Shown one piece after another: positions 45,821 through 58,532 of a stretch of DNA of 64,000 nucleotides. The stretch is taken from positions 19,609,246 to 19,673,245 of the forward strand of contig CM032119.1 in assembly GCA_018894105.1 (NCBI GenBank). The letters are read 5' to 3'. A program made the position numbers and the translations under genes. Under the pieces are notes generated by a model. That model saw only the letters and a list, made by a program, of their open reading frames with translations. It ran no database searches and had not been told where the DNA came from. The DNA is from Jacaranda mimosifolia (Eukaryota > Streptophyta > Magnoliopsida > Lamiales > Bignoniaceae). How positions within the stretch are numbered: position 1 is the first letter of the stretch; each line of letters begins with the position of its first letter.

Positions 45821-47714
45821 ATCTCCCACTTGCCCTAAAGCTAATTCCCCATAGTTTTGAGACCTATCTTCACAACATGTCCTTCAAAGACCTTTTGCAT
45901 TAGGAGTTTTGTCAGTAAATCTGCTATATTTTCTTTCGAGATAACTCTTTCCACTCGAATGTTGCCTCTACCTACGATCTCCCCGATCAAATGGTATTAC
46001 CTCAAAATGTGCTTGGATCGCTGATGAGATCTTAGCTCCTTAGCTTGTGCAACCGCACCATTGGTGTCACAGAAAACAACTACAGGTTCAGACATGTTAG
46101 GTACTACATCTAATTTTTGGATGAAGTTTTTTATCCAAACTCTTTCTTTTGCAGTTTTCGAAGCCGCAATATATTCTACCTCAGTAGCTGAATCGATCAT
46201 GGTATCTTGTTTGGAACTCTTCCAACTTACCACGCCGCCATTACAGAAAAATATAAATTCAAAAGTGGATTTTAGGTCGTCTACATTGGATTAGAAACTA
46301 GAATCTAAAAACCCTCGAGCTTCAATTCTTCATTGTTGTATACCAAATATAAATCTCTCAAGTACTTAAGGATTGCTTTAACGGCTTTTTTGTGGCATTT
46401 ACCAGGGTTGGATTGAAAGTAGCTCGTAACTTTTAGAATGTGAGCTACATCCGATCTTGTACATTGAACGGCATACATTTTGCTCCCTATGGCGGACGCA
46501 TAAGGTATGTGGGATATTTTACTTCTCTCATCGACAGTCTTAGGGGCCATAGACTTGGAGAGACAAAGACCATGTCCCATTGGGATGAATCCCTTCATGG
46601 ATTCTTCTATACTAAACCTCTTTAGTATCTTGTCAATGTACGGTGTTTGGGAAAGCTCCAACATCCTCCTCAATCTATCTCTATAGATAATATTCCTAAC
46701 ACATAGGATGCTTATCCCAAATCCTTCATGGAAATTTGAGTAGATAACTATGCTTTAGTACACTTTAACATGCCTACCTCATTCCTAATGAGAAGGATGT
46801 CATCGACATAAAGCATAATAAATTGTACATTATTCCCACTCGCCTTCTTATACACATAAGGTTCGTACACATTTTTGATAAAGCCAAATGATTTAACCAT
46901 TTTATCAAAACATATGTTTCAACTTCAGGATGCTTGCTTGAGTCCATAAATGGATCTCTCGAGTTTGCAAACCTTTTGCTTGCTCCCTTTAGATGTAAAA
47001 CCTTGTGGTTGCTCCATATAGATTTCTTCTTCAATATTGCCATTGAGGAAAGTGGTTTTCACATCCATTTGCCATATCTCATAGTCATAATATGTTGCTA
47101 TAGCAAGCAAAATCCGAATGGACTTAGGCATTGCAACCGGTGAAAAGGTTTCCTCGAAATCAATACCAAGTCTTTGAGTATAACCTTTTGCCACTAGTCA
47201 CGCCTTAAAGGTCATTACCTCTCCATAAACTCCTAGCTTTCACTTATAGATACACTTGCAACCAACGAGTATGATACCCTCCTGTGGATCTACCAAAATA
47301 TATACTTTGTTGGAGTAATAGAGTCCATTTCGGATCTCATGGCATTGAGCTAATGTTGTGAGTTTATGTCCAACATAACTTTCTCATAGGTCTTCAAAAT
47401 TCAATTGGCCCATCTCATGAAGAAATTCGAACCTTTTAGGTTCCTTCTTGATTCGGTCCGACCGTCTTAGAGGTTGTGTATAAGGCTCGCTACTTATTTC
47501 CATCGCTTGTGGGATTTGATGATCATCTTGAACTTTATCAAGTTTTTCAACTAGGCCTTTTCTATCTAATAGAAATTTCTTTTCCGAAAAGGTGGCGTTC
47601 CTCGAGACAACCACCTTTTGTTCCAAGGGATCATAGAAATAATAACCCATACACTCTCTAGGGTATTCCACAACCTTGCACAAGGAGGACCAACGATCCA
47701 ACTCGTCTCCCACT
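45821..47714 (-). pseudogene. Copia-D RT/RNase H remnant, truncated by the duplication junction (copy 1)
   Basis: After a polypurine tract (45821-45835) comes RNase H at 45997-46233 (SATEVEYIAASKTAKERVWI, VFCDTNGAVAQAKELRSHQR). RT follows at 46305-46673 (MRRMLELSQTPYIDKILKRF, IPYASAIGSKMYAVQCTRSD), with an intact Y-V-D-D at 46799-46810 and 46925-47194 (GIDFEETFSPVAMPKSIRIL, WQMDVKTTFLNGNIEEEIYM). The integrase-RT linker is at 47384-47713 (QPLRRSDRIKKEPKRFEF). It ends abruptly at CCCACT. Frames are shifted between blocks. Confidence 0.9.
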
Positions 47715-47716
47715 CG

Positions 47717-49330
47717 AATATGAGTTTAGTCAATGGATCTGCTATATTCTCTTTCGAGGCATCTCTCTCACTCGAACCTGATCAAATGATATCGCCTCAG
47801 TATGTGCTTGGATCACTGATGAGATCTTGGCTCTTTAGCTTGCGCAACTACCCCGTTGTTATCATAGAAGATAACTACTGGCTCATCAATGCTAGGCTCT
47901 ACATTGACCTCTTGAATGAAGTTCTTCATCCATATACCCTCTTTTTTAGCTTCTGAAGCATCAATATATTCTGCCTCTATGGTAGAGTCGATAGTGGTAT
48001 CTGGTTTGGAACACTTCAAACTCACCGCGCTGCCACTGAGGTAAAATATGAATCCAGAAGTGGATTTTGGGTCATCTACATCAGATTGAAAATTTGAATC
48101 CGAAAACCCCTCTTGTTTCAATTCTTCACCGCCTTAAACTAAAAACAAGTCCTTAGTCTTTCTCAAGTACTTAAGGATTGCTTTTACGGCTATCCAGTAA
48201 CTTTCACCAGGATTGGATGGGAAATAGCTCGTAACACTTAGAACATGTGCCACATCTGATCTTGTACATTAAACTGCATACATTATGTTCCCAATAGTAG
48301 AGGCATAAGGTATGTGGGATATTCTTTGTCTCTTGTCGTTCATCTTAGGGTCATAGACTTAGAGAGATGAATGCTATGTCCTATAGGAATGAATCCCCTT
48401 TTAGATTCTCCAATACTAAACCTCTTTAGTATCTAGGTAATGTACGACATTTGAGAATACCCTAGCATCCTTCTAGATCTATCGCTATAGATACGTATTC
48501 TTAATACGTAGGATGCTTATCCCCATTCCCTCATGGAGAATTGAGTAGAAAACTATGCTTTAGTACATTCTAACATTCCTACCTCATTCCTAATGAGAAG
48601 GATGTCATCGACATAAAACACAATAAACCATACACTACTCCCACTAGCCTTCATATATTCACATGGTACATACATATTTTTTGACAAAGCCAAATGATTT
48701 GACTGTCTTGTCAAAACGTATGTTCCAAGTTTGGGATGCCTATTTGAGTCCATAGATGGATCTCTTGAGTTTGCAAACCTTTTGCTCACTCCTCTTTAAT
48801 GTAAAACCTTGTGGTCTCTCCAAAAAAATTTCTTCTTCAATGTCTCCATTGAGGAAATTGGTTTTTACATCCATTTGCCATATCTCATAGCTATAATATG
48901 CAGCTATGGTAAGTAGAATCTGAATGGACTTAGGCATTGCGATCGGTGAAAAGGTTTCCTCAAAATCGATACCGGATATTGAGTGTAACCTTTTGCCACT
49001 AGTCGCGTCTTAAAAGTTGCTACTTCTCCATCAACTCCAAGCTTTTGCTTATAGATCCACTTGCAAGCAACGAGAGCTATTCCTTTTGGTAGATCTACCA
49101 AAGTCCTTTGTTGGAGTACATGGAATCCATTTCAAATCTCATGGCATCTTGCAATGTCCCGAGTCTATATCTAACATAGCTTCCTCGTAAGTCTTCGAAT
49201 CACTATCCGAGTAGCCTGCCTCATGAAGGAATCCAAACCTTTCGGGTTGCTTCTTGATTTTGTCCGATCTTCTAGAAGGATATATCTAAGGCTCTTATTG
49301 CTCATTTATTTCTACCACTTGTGGGATTTT
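47717..49330 (-). pseudogene. Copia-C reverse transcriptase and RNase H remnant (copy 2)
   Basis: RNase H is at 47813-48121 (MKQEGFSDSNFQSDVDDPKS, TIEAEYIDASEAKKEGIWMK, IFYDNNGVVAQAKEPRSHQ). The RT active-site box Y-V-D-D is at 48604-48615 within the frame 48553-48789. The RT N-part is at 48740-48937 (YEIWQMDVKTNFLNGDIEEE) and the start of RT at 48904-49101 (GVDGEVATFKTRLVAKGYTQ). It differs from copy 1 by scattered substitutions. Confidence 0.88.
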
Positions 49331-50640
49331 ATGATCATCTCGAACTTTATCAAGTTCAACAACAATGACATTTCTATCTATTAGAAATTACTTTTCCAAG
49401 AAGTAGGCATTCCTTGAGACAAATACCTTTTGTTATCAGGGATCATAGAAGTAATAACCTAAAGACTCTCTTGAGTATCCCACAAACTTGCACAAGGTGG
49501 ATCTGTTATCCAACTTATCTCCTACTATCTATCTCAAGTAAGTAGGAAATCCCTAAACCTTAAGGTATTGGTAAGAGGGTGCTTTGCCGTACACAATCTC
49601 ATGCGGTGTTTCTGACACCGACTTTAATAGCTTCGCCGTCTTTTGTAAACATATCCCTAATAGGATATGGGCACATCAAAAAAGCTCATCATGGAATGTG
49701 TCATGTCTAATAAAGTACGGTTTCTCCTTTCGGCTATTCCATTGTGTTGGGGTGTGCCGGGTGGAGTCCATTATGAGAGAATCACATTCTCTGTTAGATA
49801 ATCCAAGAACTCGGTATTTATGTATTCTCCTCCTTGATCCGATCAAAGAGCTTTAATACTAAGTCCCTTTTTCTTTTCTATATCATTCCTACACGCTTTG
49901 AACTTTTCAAAGGCTTCGAACTTGCACTTAATAAGAAATCGTGTTCGAACCAACTATAATCATCAGTAAAGGTAATGAAGTAGGAATAGCCTCCTCTCAC
50001 ACTAACTTTAGTGGTCCACAAACATCCGCATAGATCAAATCCAAAGGACTTGTGGTGTGCTCTGTTTGTCCTACAAAAGGAGCTTTGTTCATTTTTCCAT
50101 TTAAACAAGATTCACAAGTAGGAAGTTCCTCAATGCCACAACATTTAGTGCTTTGAGAGCTTCTAACTTGTTCATCCTATTTTTAGAAACCTACCCAAGT
50201 CTTGCATGCCAAAGAATAGCATTTTCTTGGTTATTTAATTTCCTTTTACTTGATGGAATATGCATTAGTGAAGTATCTAGTATGTAGGATTCGTTATTCA
50301 ATGTACCTTGTGCAATTAAAGAACTATTCTTCAATATTTTCAATAGACCATTCGATATAGAAAAATCAAATCCTTCATTATCAAGAATGGATATTGAAAT
50401 AATCTTCTTAACAAGTTAGGGTACATAATAACAAGGATTTAACTCAATATAAGCATTCCCCAAGTCTAACTTTACTATGCCTTGGACCGTGGCGGCAACC
50501 TTTGCTCCATTTTTTAGGCAAAGGATCATATCCCCTTTACGTAGACTCTTTCTTCTTTTCATCCCCTATAACGAATTATAAAGATAAGAACCACATATAT
50601 TATCAAATACCTATGAGGAAGAATTAGTTGTTAAGTGCAT
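49331..50640 (-). pseudogene. Copia-C integrase, pre-integrase and protease remnant (copy 2)
   Basis: The integrase piece at 49878-50108 contains VSVRGGYSYFITFTDDYSW after a frameshifted first-Asp region. The second half of the core at about 49580-49860 is broken. The pre-integrase and protease at about 50180-50640 keep only alignable nucleotides, with no frame. Confidence 0.75.
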
Positions 50641-51478
50641 TTCAATGAACTACATTCATTTCCCAATGAGGGCAAGGTATTCTTTACAATTTCTTTTCCA
50701 CTACCTCTTTTTGCCATAGTAGAAACAAGATGCATCGGTCTTGTCACCTTTCATTTTCTTAACTCTCCCCAAACTTTTCAAAGGTTGCTTTCCTTTCGAG
50801 GAGGAACTCTCTTCCTCTTACCTCCCTTTCTAGGACCCCGAGGGCCTTTTGACTTAAAGGCGATAGCAAGCAAAGAGGTTTCTATTTTTTCATTGTCACC
50901 TCAACGATCATAAGCATTTTCACCAATTTGTCAATCGTGACCTCTTGCTTGGACATATTGAAGTTCATAAGGAATTGGTCGAATAAAGGGGGCAACGATT
51001 AGAGGATCAAATCTACGTAAAAGTCATTGTCCATGACCACATCTAGTTGTCCAAGCTTCTCGATGATCCCTATCATCTTGAGGCCATGATCATGGACATT
51101 AGCACCTTCACCCATCTATGTCCTAAAGAGCTCCTTCGATAAAGCAAACTTTTTTATGTTAAGTTTAGGCACCATACAAATCTTGTAGGTGTTTATAGAT
51201 CTCACATGCATGTCTCATATGCTTGTGAGTCTTTTGAAGCTCATTAGTCATGGAAGCCATCACGAGGCATTTTACTTGTAGATCATCATCCACAAGTTTA
51301 GCGAAAACTTCACATGCCTCATCGGTGGCATCGTCACCCAATGTGTCTGGCGGACATTGATCAAGTACATAAGTCCTCTTTTTGGAGTCAAGAATGATTT
51401 TAAGGTTCCTTAACCAATCATGGAAGTTAGGATAAGTTTATTGTTTTCCAAAATGCTTGTGAGTAGATTTTTAGCCAT
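50641..51478 (-). pseudogene. Copia-C gag remnant (copy 2)
   Basis: Start at 51478, equivalent to 38795 in copy 1. It has the same eroded Retrotran_gag_2 body. A one-base loss in the basic region near 50810 (CTCTCTTCC against CTCTTCTTCC in copy 1) adds a frameshift. Confidence 0.72.
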
Positions 51479-53331
51479 TTTCTTTGTTTGAAGATTTCAA
51501 AAATCTACAAGAGGGAAAAAAAGAGTATAAGCATATGATTGAATTATTGATATTGCGAAAAACATGTTTATGGTCTTTCAAGTATGTTTTTCTCCCACTA
51601 TTCTATCAAATGCCTCACCCCCTAGAAGAATTCAGGAAATCTCATTTTCTAGTGAGAATCAAGACCCTAAGAACTTGTAAGTGAACCCTCATGACCAGAT
51701 GTATATCCACAAACAATCCAAAGGTAAGCAACTTTTGCTAATTTCATTTTATGCAACTCTTGATACATTTTGCCTCACCATTTCATGTAGATCCCCTATA
51801 AGGACGACCTCTACATTACTTGGTGTTAAGTCGAACCTGCAAATCAAGTTTGATTTGAAATAGGCACCACAACATCTCCCATAACCGAGTGTATAATGTG
51901 TGGGCATTCTCAAATCAAAGGTGCATCTCATGCTAAGTATATGGTCACAGCTTTCCACCTAAGTGTGACCCCCATGACCGGATGTATATCACACAAAGGT
52001 GGTAGCAATGACATGCCACATACTATTGGTAGAAGGCATGGATTAATTAAAACTCTTTTAATATTTAGGTTTTCTATATCCTAACCGTGCATCTCATACA
52101 TTAATAGGATATGGAAAGCAAAAATAATTAAATGCACCTAGCATGCTCCTAGGGTGGGATGACCATAAGCCCAACCAAATGGTGCACTTAGAGCCATAAG
52201 TGCACCACTTAGTTGATTTTAAGTTGGTTGATTAAATCTAACTATTACATGATTGTATCCCCATACATTCATGGGTCTTCATAAGAGTCCATGCCTCTAA
52301 TGGTCTTCTTTGCTCCATGCAATATTTACATAAGAAGAAATCCTCACTCCTAGTGATTCTACTCTCATAACTTTTACAAGATAGAATAAAAAAGGCATAC
52401 AAGCCTCAATTTAATACAACCCTTTTCAATAACTTGAAACAAATAAAATCAATACTAAAGGCTCATGATCATCCCCATTCATTCATTATCCATCCAACAA
52501 TTAAATGAACAATAAATAAATCTAGAATTAACAATTAATTCCAACAATTAAGTGCTCATCTCATAAAAATATAATTAGCCAAGCATAACATTTATGCAAT
52601 AAGTAGGAGATTAACTTTAACGAATTTTTACACGCAATCAAAAATGTCAAACATAATTTAGAGACCTTGCACAACACTTGTGCATCAATCACGTATGAGT
52701 CAAAACTCTTTTGGTCACATAAAGGAGCACAAAAATAACAAAAACTCATGCCAAATGAAAAAGTGCCACTGCCCACCCAGGCTAGGTGCGCGCTGTTGTT
52801 CGGCCAGTGCCCGACGAGGCTGGGCAGCTTGCCCTATTTTCACTTTAGGACCGAATCATGTCCATTTTAGCTCAATGTTTGCGCACCAAAAAATTTAGGA
52901 CACTTACTAAACAATAAAACATACATTATTGATGAAATTTCAGATTCAAAACTCCTTTTTAAAAATAGAATTTCAAGTGCTCAATCATATTTTCAAAAAT
53001 AAGTTAAAGTAAGAATCACATTCTTCAAAAGTCTCCAACAAAACTCCAATCAAATTGGAAACTTAAGGCCAATCAAGACATGCTATATCATCATCTAACA
53101 TCAATTAATGCCAAATGAACATTCAACATTAATAGCTATGAATTAAAACATATTAATCATATGAATCAACACTTAAAACACATATTAGCATGCTTTTAAT
53201 TCATCAATCAATGAGCCATATACAACATCATCCAAAAACTCTAACCCATCAATTGAATTAAGAATTTGGTGATTAGATCAATCCATCACATGAATCAATC
53301 TAACAGAAAATCCAAATCAAATCAAGAATTA
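51479..53331 (-). other. Copia-C leader region (copy 2)
   Basis: Duplicate of 38796-40646. The pre-gag hairpin has one base change in its second arm (CATG to TATG). The GC-rich patch is at about 52770-52833. Confidence 0.75.
51681..51994 (-). promoter_or_regulatory. Four-hairpin leader array, Copia-C (copy 2)
   Basis: Duplicate of 38998-39311, with stem-loops at 51681-51710, 51787-51814, 51867-51903 and 51963-51994. No change falls in the stem arms. A single base differs in the third loop (CATAACCGAG against CATAATCGAG). Confidence 0.62.
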
Positions 53332-53344
53332 GGCTCCAATACCA
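53332..53344 (-). other. Copia-C primer binding site (copy 2)
   Basis: TGGTATTGGAGCC on the minus strand, identical to copy 1. Confidence 0.88.
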
Positions 53345-53346
53345 CT

Positions 53347-55247
53347 TGAAAGCAAGTAAGGTACTAGGATCCCATAATAATACTTCAAAAACTTAAACAA
53401 ACTAGTGCTTACACGCACCAGGGATCTAAGCATACTTTAGGATTCAGATTTGGTTGAAGAGTTACCTTAAGAGCTTAAATCCAAAGGTAGATTGAAGAAC
53501 TCCTTCTTCAAACAGAATCTGCTAAATAGTGGCGTGGCTGGAAGCAAGTGATTTTTGACCAATTCAAAACTCTCCAAAAATACTAAAAAAATTTCAGTAG
53601 ATGCTCAAGTCTTGAGGAAGCTGTTGGGATAAATTTCAGTGCAAAACTCCTTCTAGATCTCCTAGAATAAAATCGACAATAGAATGGTCTTGCAGGTGGA
53701 TCTCCAAAGGCTTAGCAAACCATTTGCTTTACCTCTATCAAATGATCTGCACACCAATCTAAATCCTACTACTCCTCAGTTGTAGCTGGAGAAAAAAAGG
53801 AGAGTTGATAGGGAAATGGCCAATTTTAAGGTGAGGAGAAGAAGAGAAAGGCGATCTTCCAACGTATGAATGAATACCTTGAAAATGGAGGAAAAAGTGA
53901 GGATCTAATTCTTAACTTTCTAAAGTAATAACCTAAAGACTCTCTTAGGTATCCCACAAACTTGCACAAGGTGGATCTACTATCCAACTTATCTCCTACT
54001 GTTCATCTCACGTAGGCAGGAGATCCTCAAACTTTAAGGTATTGGTAAGATGGTGCTTTGTCATACACAATCTCATGCTAGGTCTCCATGGAGAGAATTT
54101 TCTAACACATAGAAAGTTTCGCCATTATATAGAAAATGTAATTGGCTTTTATGTGTGACCCAATAGGTTCTAGCATTCATTAGACATGGGCTCACAACTC
54201 CTTGTGACTTTTGAATATTATATATTCATTTTAGTTTAAACTCCTTTTAAGCTAATCAACTCAATTCAATTAATCTCCATCAATTGAAGAGTACCCAATC
54301 TCCATGGTCGATGTCCAACGTCAAGCACGTGAAGCCCAACTAATTAGCCAAAGTGAATGCTTTTGAAGAACCATTATAGCTCTATGCATACCATGCAAAA
54401 ATGATCATTTCGTCTCCTATCTCCCAAAAGAGACTTAGGGCAAGATATTTGCCGGCTCCCCAATATCCTCGATGCTATGGCTCTATTCCTAATGTTCGAT
54501 TCCACTTTATGACCTCATCTTTGAAAAACTCCTTTTCCAAATTGTTATGCTACATTGCGCAAGGATTTCATGGAATCAATCATTATAAAATACATAGGAC
54601 ATGCACTCGCCCTTCATAAAGACGAGAAGTCGGATTCCATCTTGGATCTCACAAACCTCCATGTCTAAGTAGCTTATGCCCAATCATCACCTGAAAGGCC
54701 TGCTAAGTGACCAGAGAGGGGTCAAAGCATGAGGACCTAAACACAAGGTTACCATGGATCCTCAAGTCAAAGGATTAATTATATGCACTAGTGTAAGCCG
54801 AAGAATTTGCCACTATCGACTTGCCACTTCGGCTATCTAGTAGATTCTCCGGGTGGGCCTTTAGTGCCTTGTTCTCTAACAATCACCTACTAACATATAT
54901 CCATATCTAATATAGGATTGCTCATGGAATGGAGTAACATCCAACCCTTAGGTTTATGTATCGTTAGTGCAAGTCTATCTAGATCTTAGATGCCTTGTCT
55001 CATAAGATCCTATGACTTGGAAGATTAAAGATCATGACCGAGTAAGACTTATTCCATGATCACCACATACTGTGTGACCAAGTTTCGTAGTCTTACGTGA
55101 TCTAAGGGATTCAACCAAATGCCAGTAAAGTAATAATAAGCATAAGATAAAGATGGTCATATAATGAATATCATTCAATAAAGATTATCTTACAAGGAAA
55201 TAGTTTACAAGACCAATCTAACTGGCTTGTGAGGTACTATTCCAATA
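53347..55247 (-). repeat. Copia-C 5' LTR, rearranged (copy 2)
   Basis: Same structure as 40662-42562, with the 156-bp pol fragment at 53923-54078 and no TATA region. It ends CCAATA before TGAAT (55248-55252). Confidence 0.85.
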
Positions 55248-55252
55248 TGAAT

Positions 55253-56283
55253 ACCATATATTCATTGTATTTTAAACTCTTTTAAACTAATTGACTCAAT
55301 TTAATTAATCTCGATTAATTGAAGTGTGCCCAATCTCCATGGTCGATGTCCAACCTCAAGCCCATGGAGCCGAAGTAATTGGCCGAAATAAAATCTTTTG
55401 GAGAACTATTCTAGCTCTACGCATATCATGCAAATAAGGTCCTTCCGTCTCCTATCTCCCGAAAGAGGCCTAGGGCAAGATATTTGCCGATTCCCTAATA
55501 GCCTCAATTCTATGTCTCTATTCAAATGTTCAATTCCTCTTTATGACCTCATCTTTTGAAAAACTCCTTTTTCAAATTGTCATACTACCTTGCGCAAGGA
55601 TTTCTAAGAATCGATCATTATAGAATACGTAGGAGATGCATTTGCCCTTCACAACGACGAGGAGTCGAATTTTATCTTGGATCTCACAAATCTCCATATC
55701 TAAGTAGTTCACACCCAACTTCTACCTAAACGCCCAGCTATGTGGCCAAGGAAGAGTCAAAGCATAAGGACCCAAGCACAAGGTTACCATGGATCCTCAT
55801 GTCAGAGAACTAATTATTTACACTAGCGTAAGCTGGGGAACTTGCCACTACCGACTTGCCACTTCAGCTATCTAGTCGATACTCTAGGTAGGCCTTCAAT
55901 GACTTGTTCCCTAACAAGAACCCATTAACATGCATTCATATCTCATATGGGATTGCTCATGCAATAAAGTAACATCCGACCCTTGGATTTATGCATCGTT
56001 AGTGTAAGTCTATCCAGATCATAGATGCCCTGTCTCATAAGATCCTATGACTTGGAAGCTTCAAGATCACGGCAGTGTAAGACTTATTCCATGATCACCA
56101 CCTAGTGCGTGACCAAGTCCCATAGTCTATGTTGATCTAAGGACTTCAACCAAATGCCAGTGAAGTAAATATAAGCATAAGATAAAGATGGCCATTTAAA
56201 GAATATCATTCAATCAAGATTATATCACAAGTAAAATAGTTTACAATGTCAATCTAATTGGCTTGTGGGGTACTATTCCAACA
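55253..56283 (-). repeat. Copia-A 5' LTR, right part (copy 2)
   Basis: Duplicate of 42568-43598, followed by TGTAT (56284-56288) and the 33-bp residue of the plus-orientation LTR (56289-56321). I saw no differences between the two copies here. Confidence 0.88.
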
Positions 56284-56321
56284 TGTATAGCAGATTTGAG
56301 GTTTATTAGAGCTGTCTTTGG

Positions 56322-58532
56322 TGAAAGATGGTGTAATTCAAGAATCCAATTTAAAATATTTAAAAACTAAAAAGTAACTTAAATTACACCTCCACAAGGA
56401 TCTAAATTCATGCCTATAAAATGGATCAAGGTCAGATAATTACCTCTCAAGAAAAATCCAACCAAAACTTGAAGATGTGCTTCCTTTCCCGAAAGCAGAT
56501 TGCCTCTGGTGTAGTGATCAACTTTTGACTAGGAAAATCACCTCCGATTTGAGCCAAATCTGGACAAACATTTCGCCAACTCCTTGGAGAATATCCAGCA
56601 AAAAAATTCAGCTCCAAATAATTCAGGCAAGGCAGCAAACATAGTCTAGAAAGTTACTGCTAGATTAGAGGATCACCAAAAACAAGCAACCAAAATGTCT
56701 TGCCTATAATGTGAAAGTCTACACACCAATGGACAATCTTTTTCTTTCTAGTTCAGCTGGAAAAACTAAGAAGAAACCAAGAGGATAATAAAGGCCGAAA
56801 AGTGAGGGGGGGGAGGTTAAGAAGGTGTGAAGCCTCAACTCATGAGAGAATCACAAAATTGAAGGGAAATTTGGATCTAATTGGATCTAACAATTAGATC
56901 TTAATGCTTGCAAAAACCATGTGTTAGCCACCCTTCTCTATATCTATATATAGATGGGGGATGGAATGATGCCAAGGTGGCATCACACCTTCCTCAAGGG
57001 AGGGGGCGCCACATGTCATGCCAACTTGTAAGCAAGTTGCAAGTTACATGTGAATTTGAATTTCAATTGGAGTCTTCATTTCATCTTATGAAATGTTATC
57101 CAAATGAATTCTAATTCCACACAAAATGAAATCTTCATTTGAATTTTCCCCTCCAAAATTATTTCTTCACTTTAATTAAATTAAACACTTTAATTTAATT
57201 AAACTTTAACTTAACTTTTAAGTCAACTAACTTAACTCTTTAAGATAGTAATTGTTAACTTAACTCTTTAAGTTAACTTGACCAATTGATAGTCAGGTGA
57301 CACCAAATAAAATTAACACTTAATTTAATTGGTCTTAATTTAACTCCTTGAATTAATTAGATCAATTTAACAATTAAATTGATCATGCCAAAATGACTCA
57401 AAAATGCATCAACCGTAACCCTCAATTTTTGATCATTAGGAATCTTTTTAACACTTAGAAAATTCCCTTCATCAAATAGGATTTTCAATTGGCTTTTGTG
57501 TGTGACCCATTAGGTTCTACCATTCATTGGACATGGGCTCACAACTCTTATGACTTTAGAATATCAAAAATTCACTTTAGTTTAAACTCCTTCAAACTAA
57601 TCAATTCAATTCAATTCAATTAATCTCTATTAATTGAAGAATACATAATCTTCATGGTCGATGCCCAACCTTATGCCCATGGAGCCCAACAATTGGCCGA
57701 ATGAATGCTTTTAGTGAACCATTATAATACTATGCGTACCATACAAATACGGTCCTTTCATATCCTATCTCCATGAAAAAGACCTAGGGCAAGATATTTA
57801 TCGGCTCCCTAACACCCTCGATACTATACATCTATTCTTAATGTTCAATTCCGATTTATGACCTCATCTTTGGAAAACTCTTTTTCTGAATTGTTATATT
57901 GCCTTGGCTAGGGACTACTTGGAATTAATCATCATATAACACATAGGAAATGCACTCGCCCTTTACAAAGACGAGGAATCGGATCTCATCTTCGATCTCA
58001 TAAACCTCCATATCTAAGTAGCTCATACACAATCACAACCCGAACGGCACTAGGTGACCAAGGATGAGTCAAAGTATGAGGACCTAAACAGAAGGTTACA
58101 ATGGATCCTCATGTCAAAGGACTAATTATATATACTAACGTAAGCTGGAGAACTTGCCACTATGGCTACCAAGTGGATTCTCCTGCATGCATATCTCATA
58201 TGGTTAGCTCATGGAATAGAACAATATCCAACCCTTGGATGTGCATCGTTAGTGAAAGTCTATCTAAATCTTAGATGCCCTGTCTCATAAGATTCTATGA
58301 CTTGGGATATCTAAGATTACGGCTGTGTAAGAATTATTCCATGATCATCATGTAGTGCGTGACCAAGACCCATAGTCTTGTGTGATCTAAGGGCTTCAAC
58401 CAAATGCTAGTGAAGAAATATAAGCATAAGATGAATATGGTCATTTATAAAGTATATCATTCAATCGAGATTGTATCACCAGTGAAATAGTTTACATACC
58501 AATCATATTGGCTACGGGGCACTATTCCAACA
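56322..58532 (-). repeat. Copia-D 3' LTR (copy 2)
   Basis: 2211 bp with a TATA-like string at 56940-56953. It retains the 27 bp lost in copy 1. The TTAA-rich array lies at about 57180-57390. Confidence 0.9.

Larger units (their letters stand above)
35012..47714. repeat. 12.7-kb tandem duplication, copy 1
   Basis: This segment recurs as 47717-60426, with an offset of 12683 to 12712 bp depending on small indels. It spans the Copia-C internal region and 5' LTR, the right end of the Copia-A 5' LTR, and the Copia-D 3' LTR plus part of its pol. The junction at 47709-47722 joins CCCACT of Copia-D pol, two extra bases CG, and AATATGAG from the start of the Copia-C internal region. Confidence 0.92.

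Noticed and set aside
46061..46294. Plus-strand frame opposite RNase H (and its copy at 58773-59006)
   Set aside because: It is a shadow of the minus-strand RNase H coding sequence, which has clear catalytic motifs.
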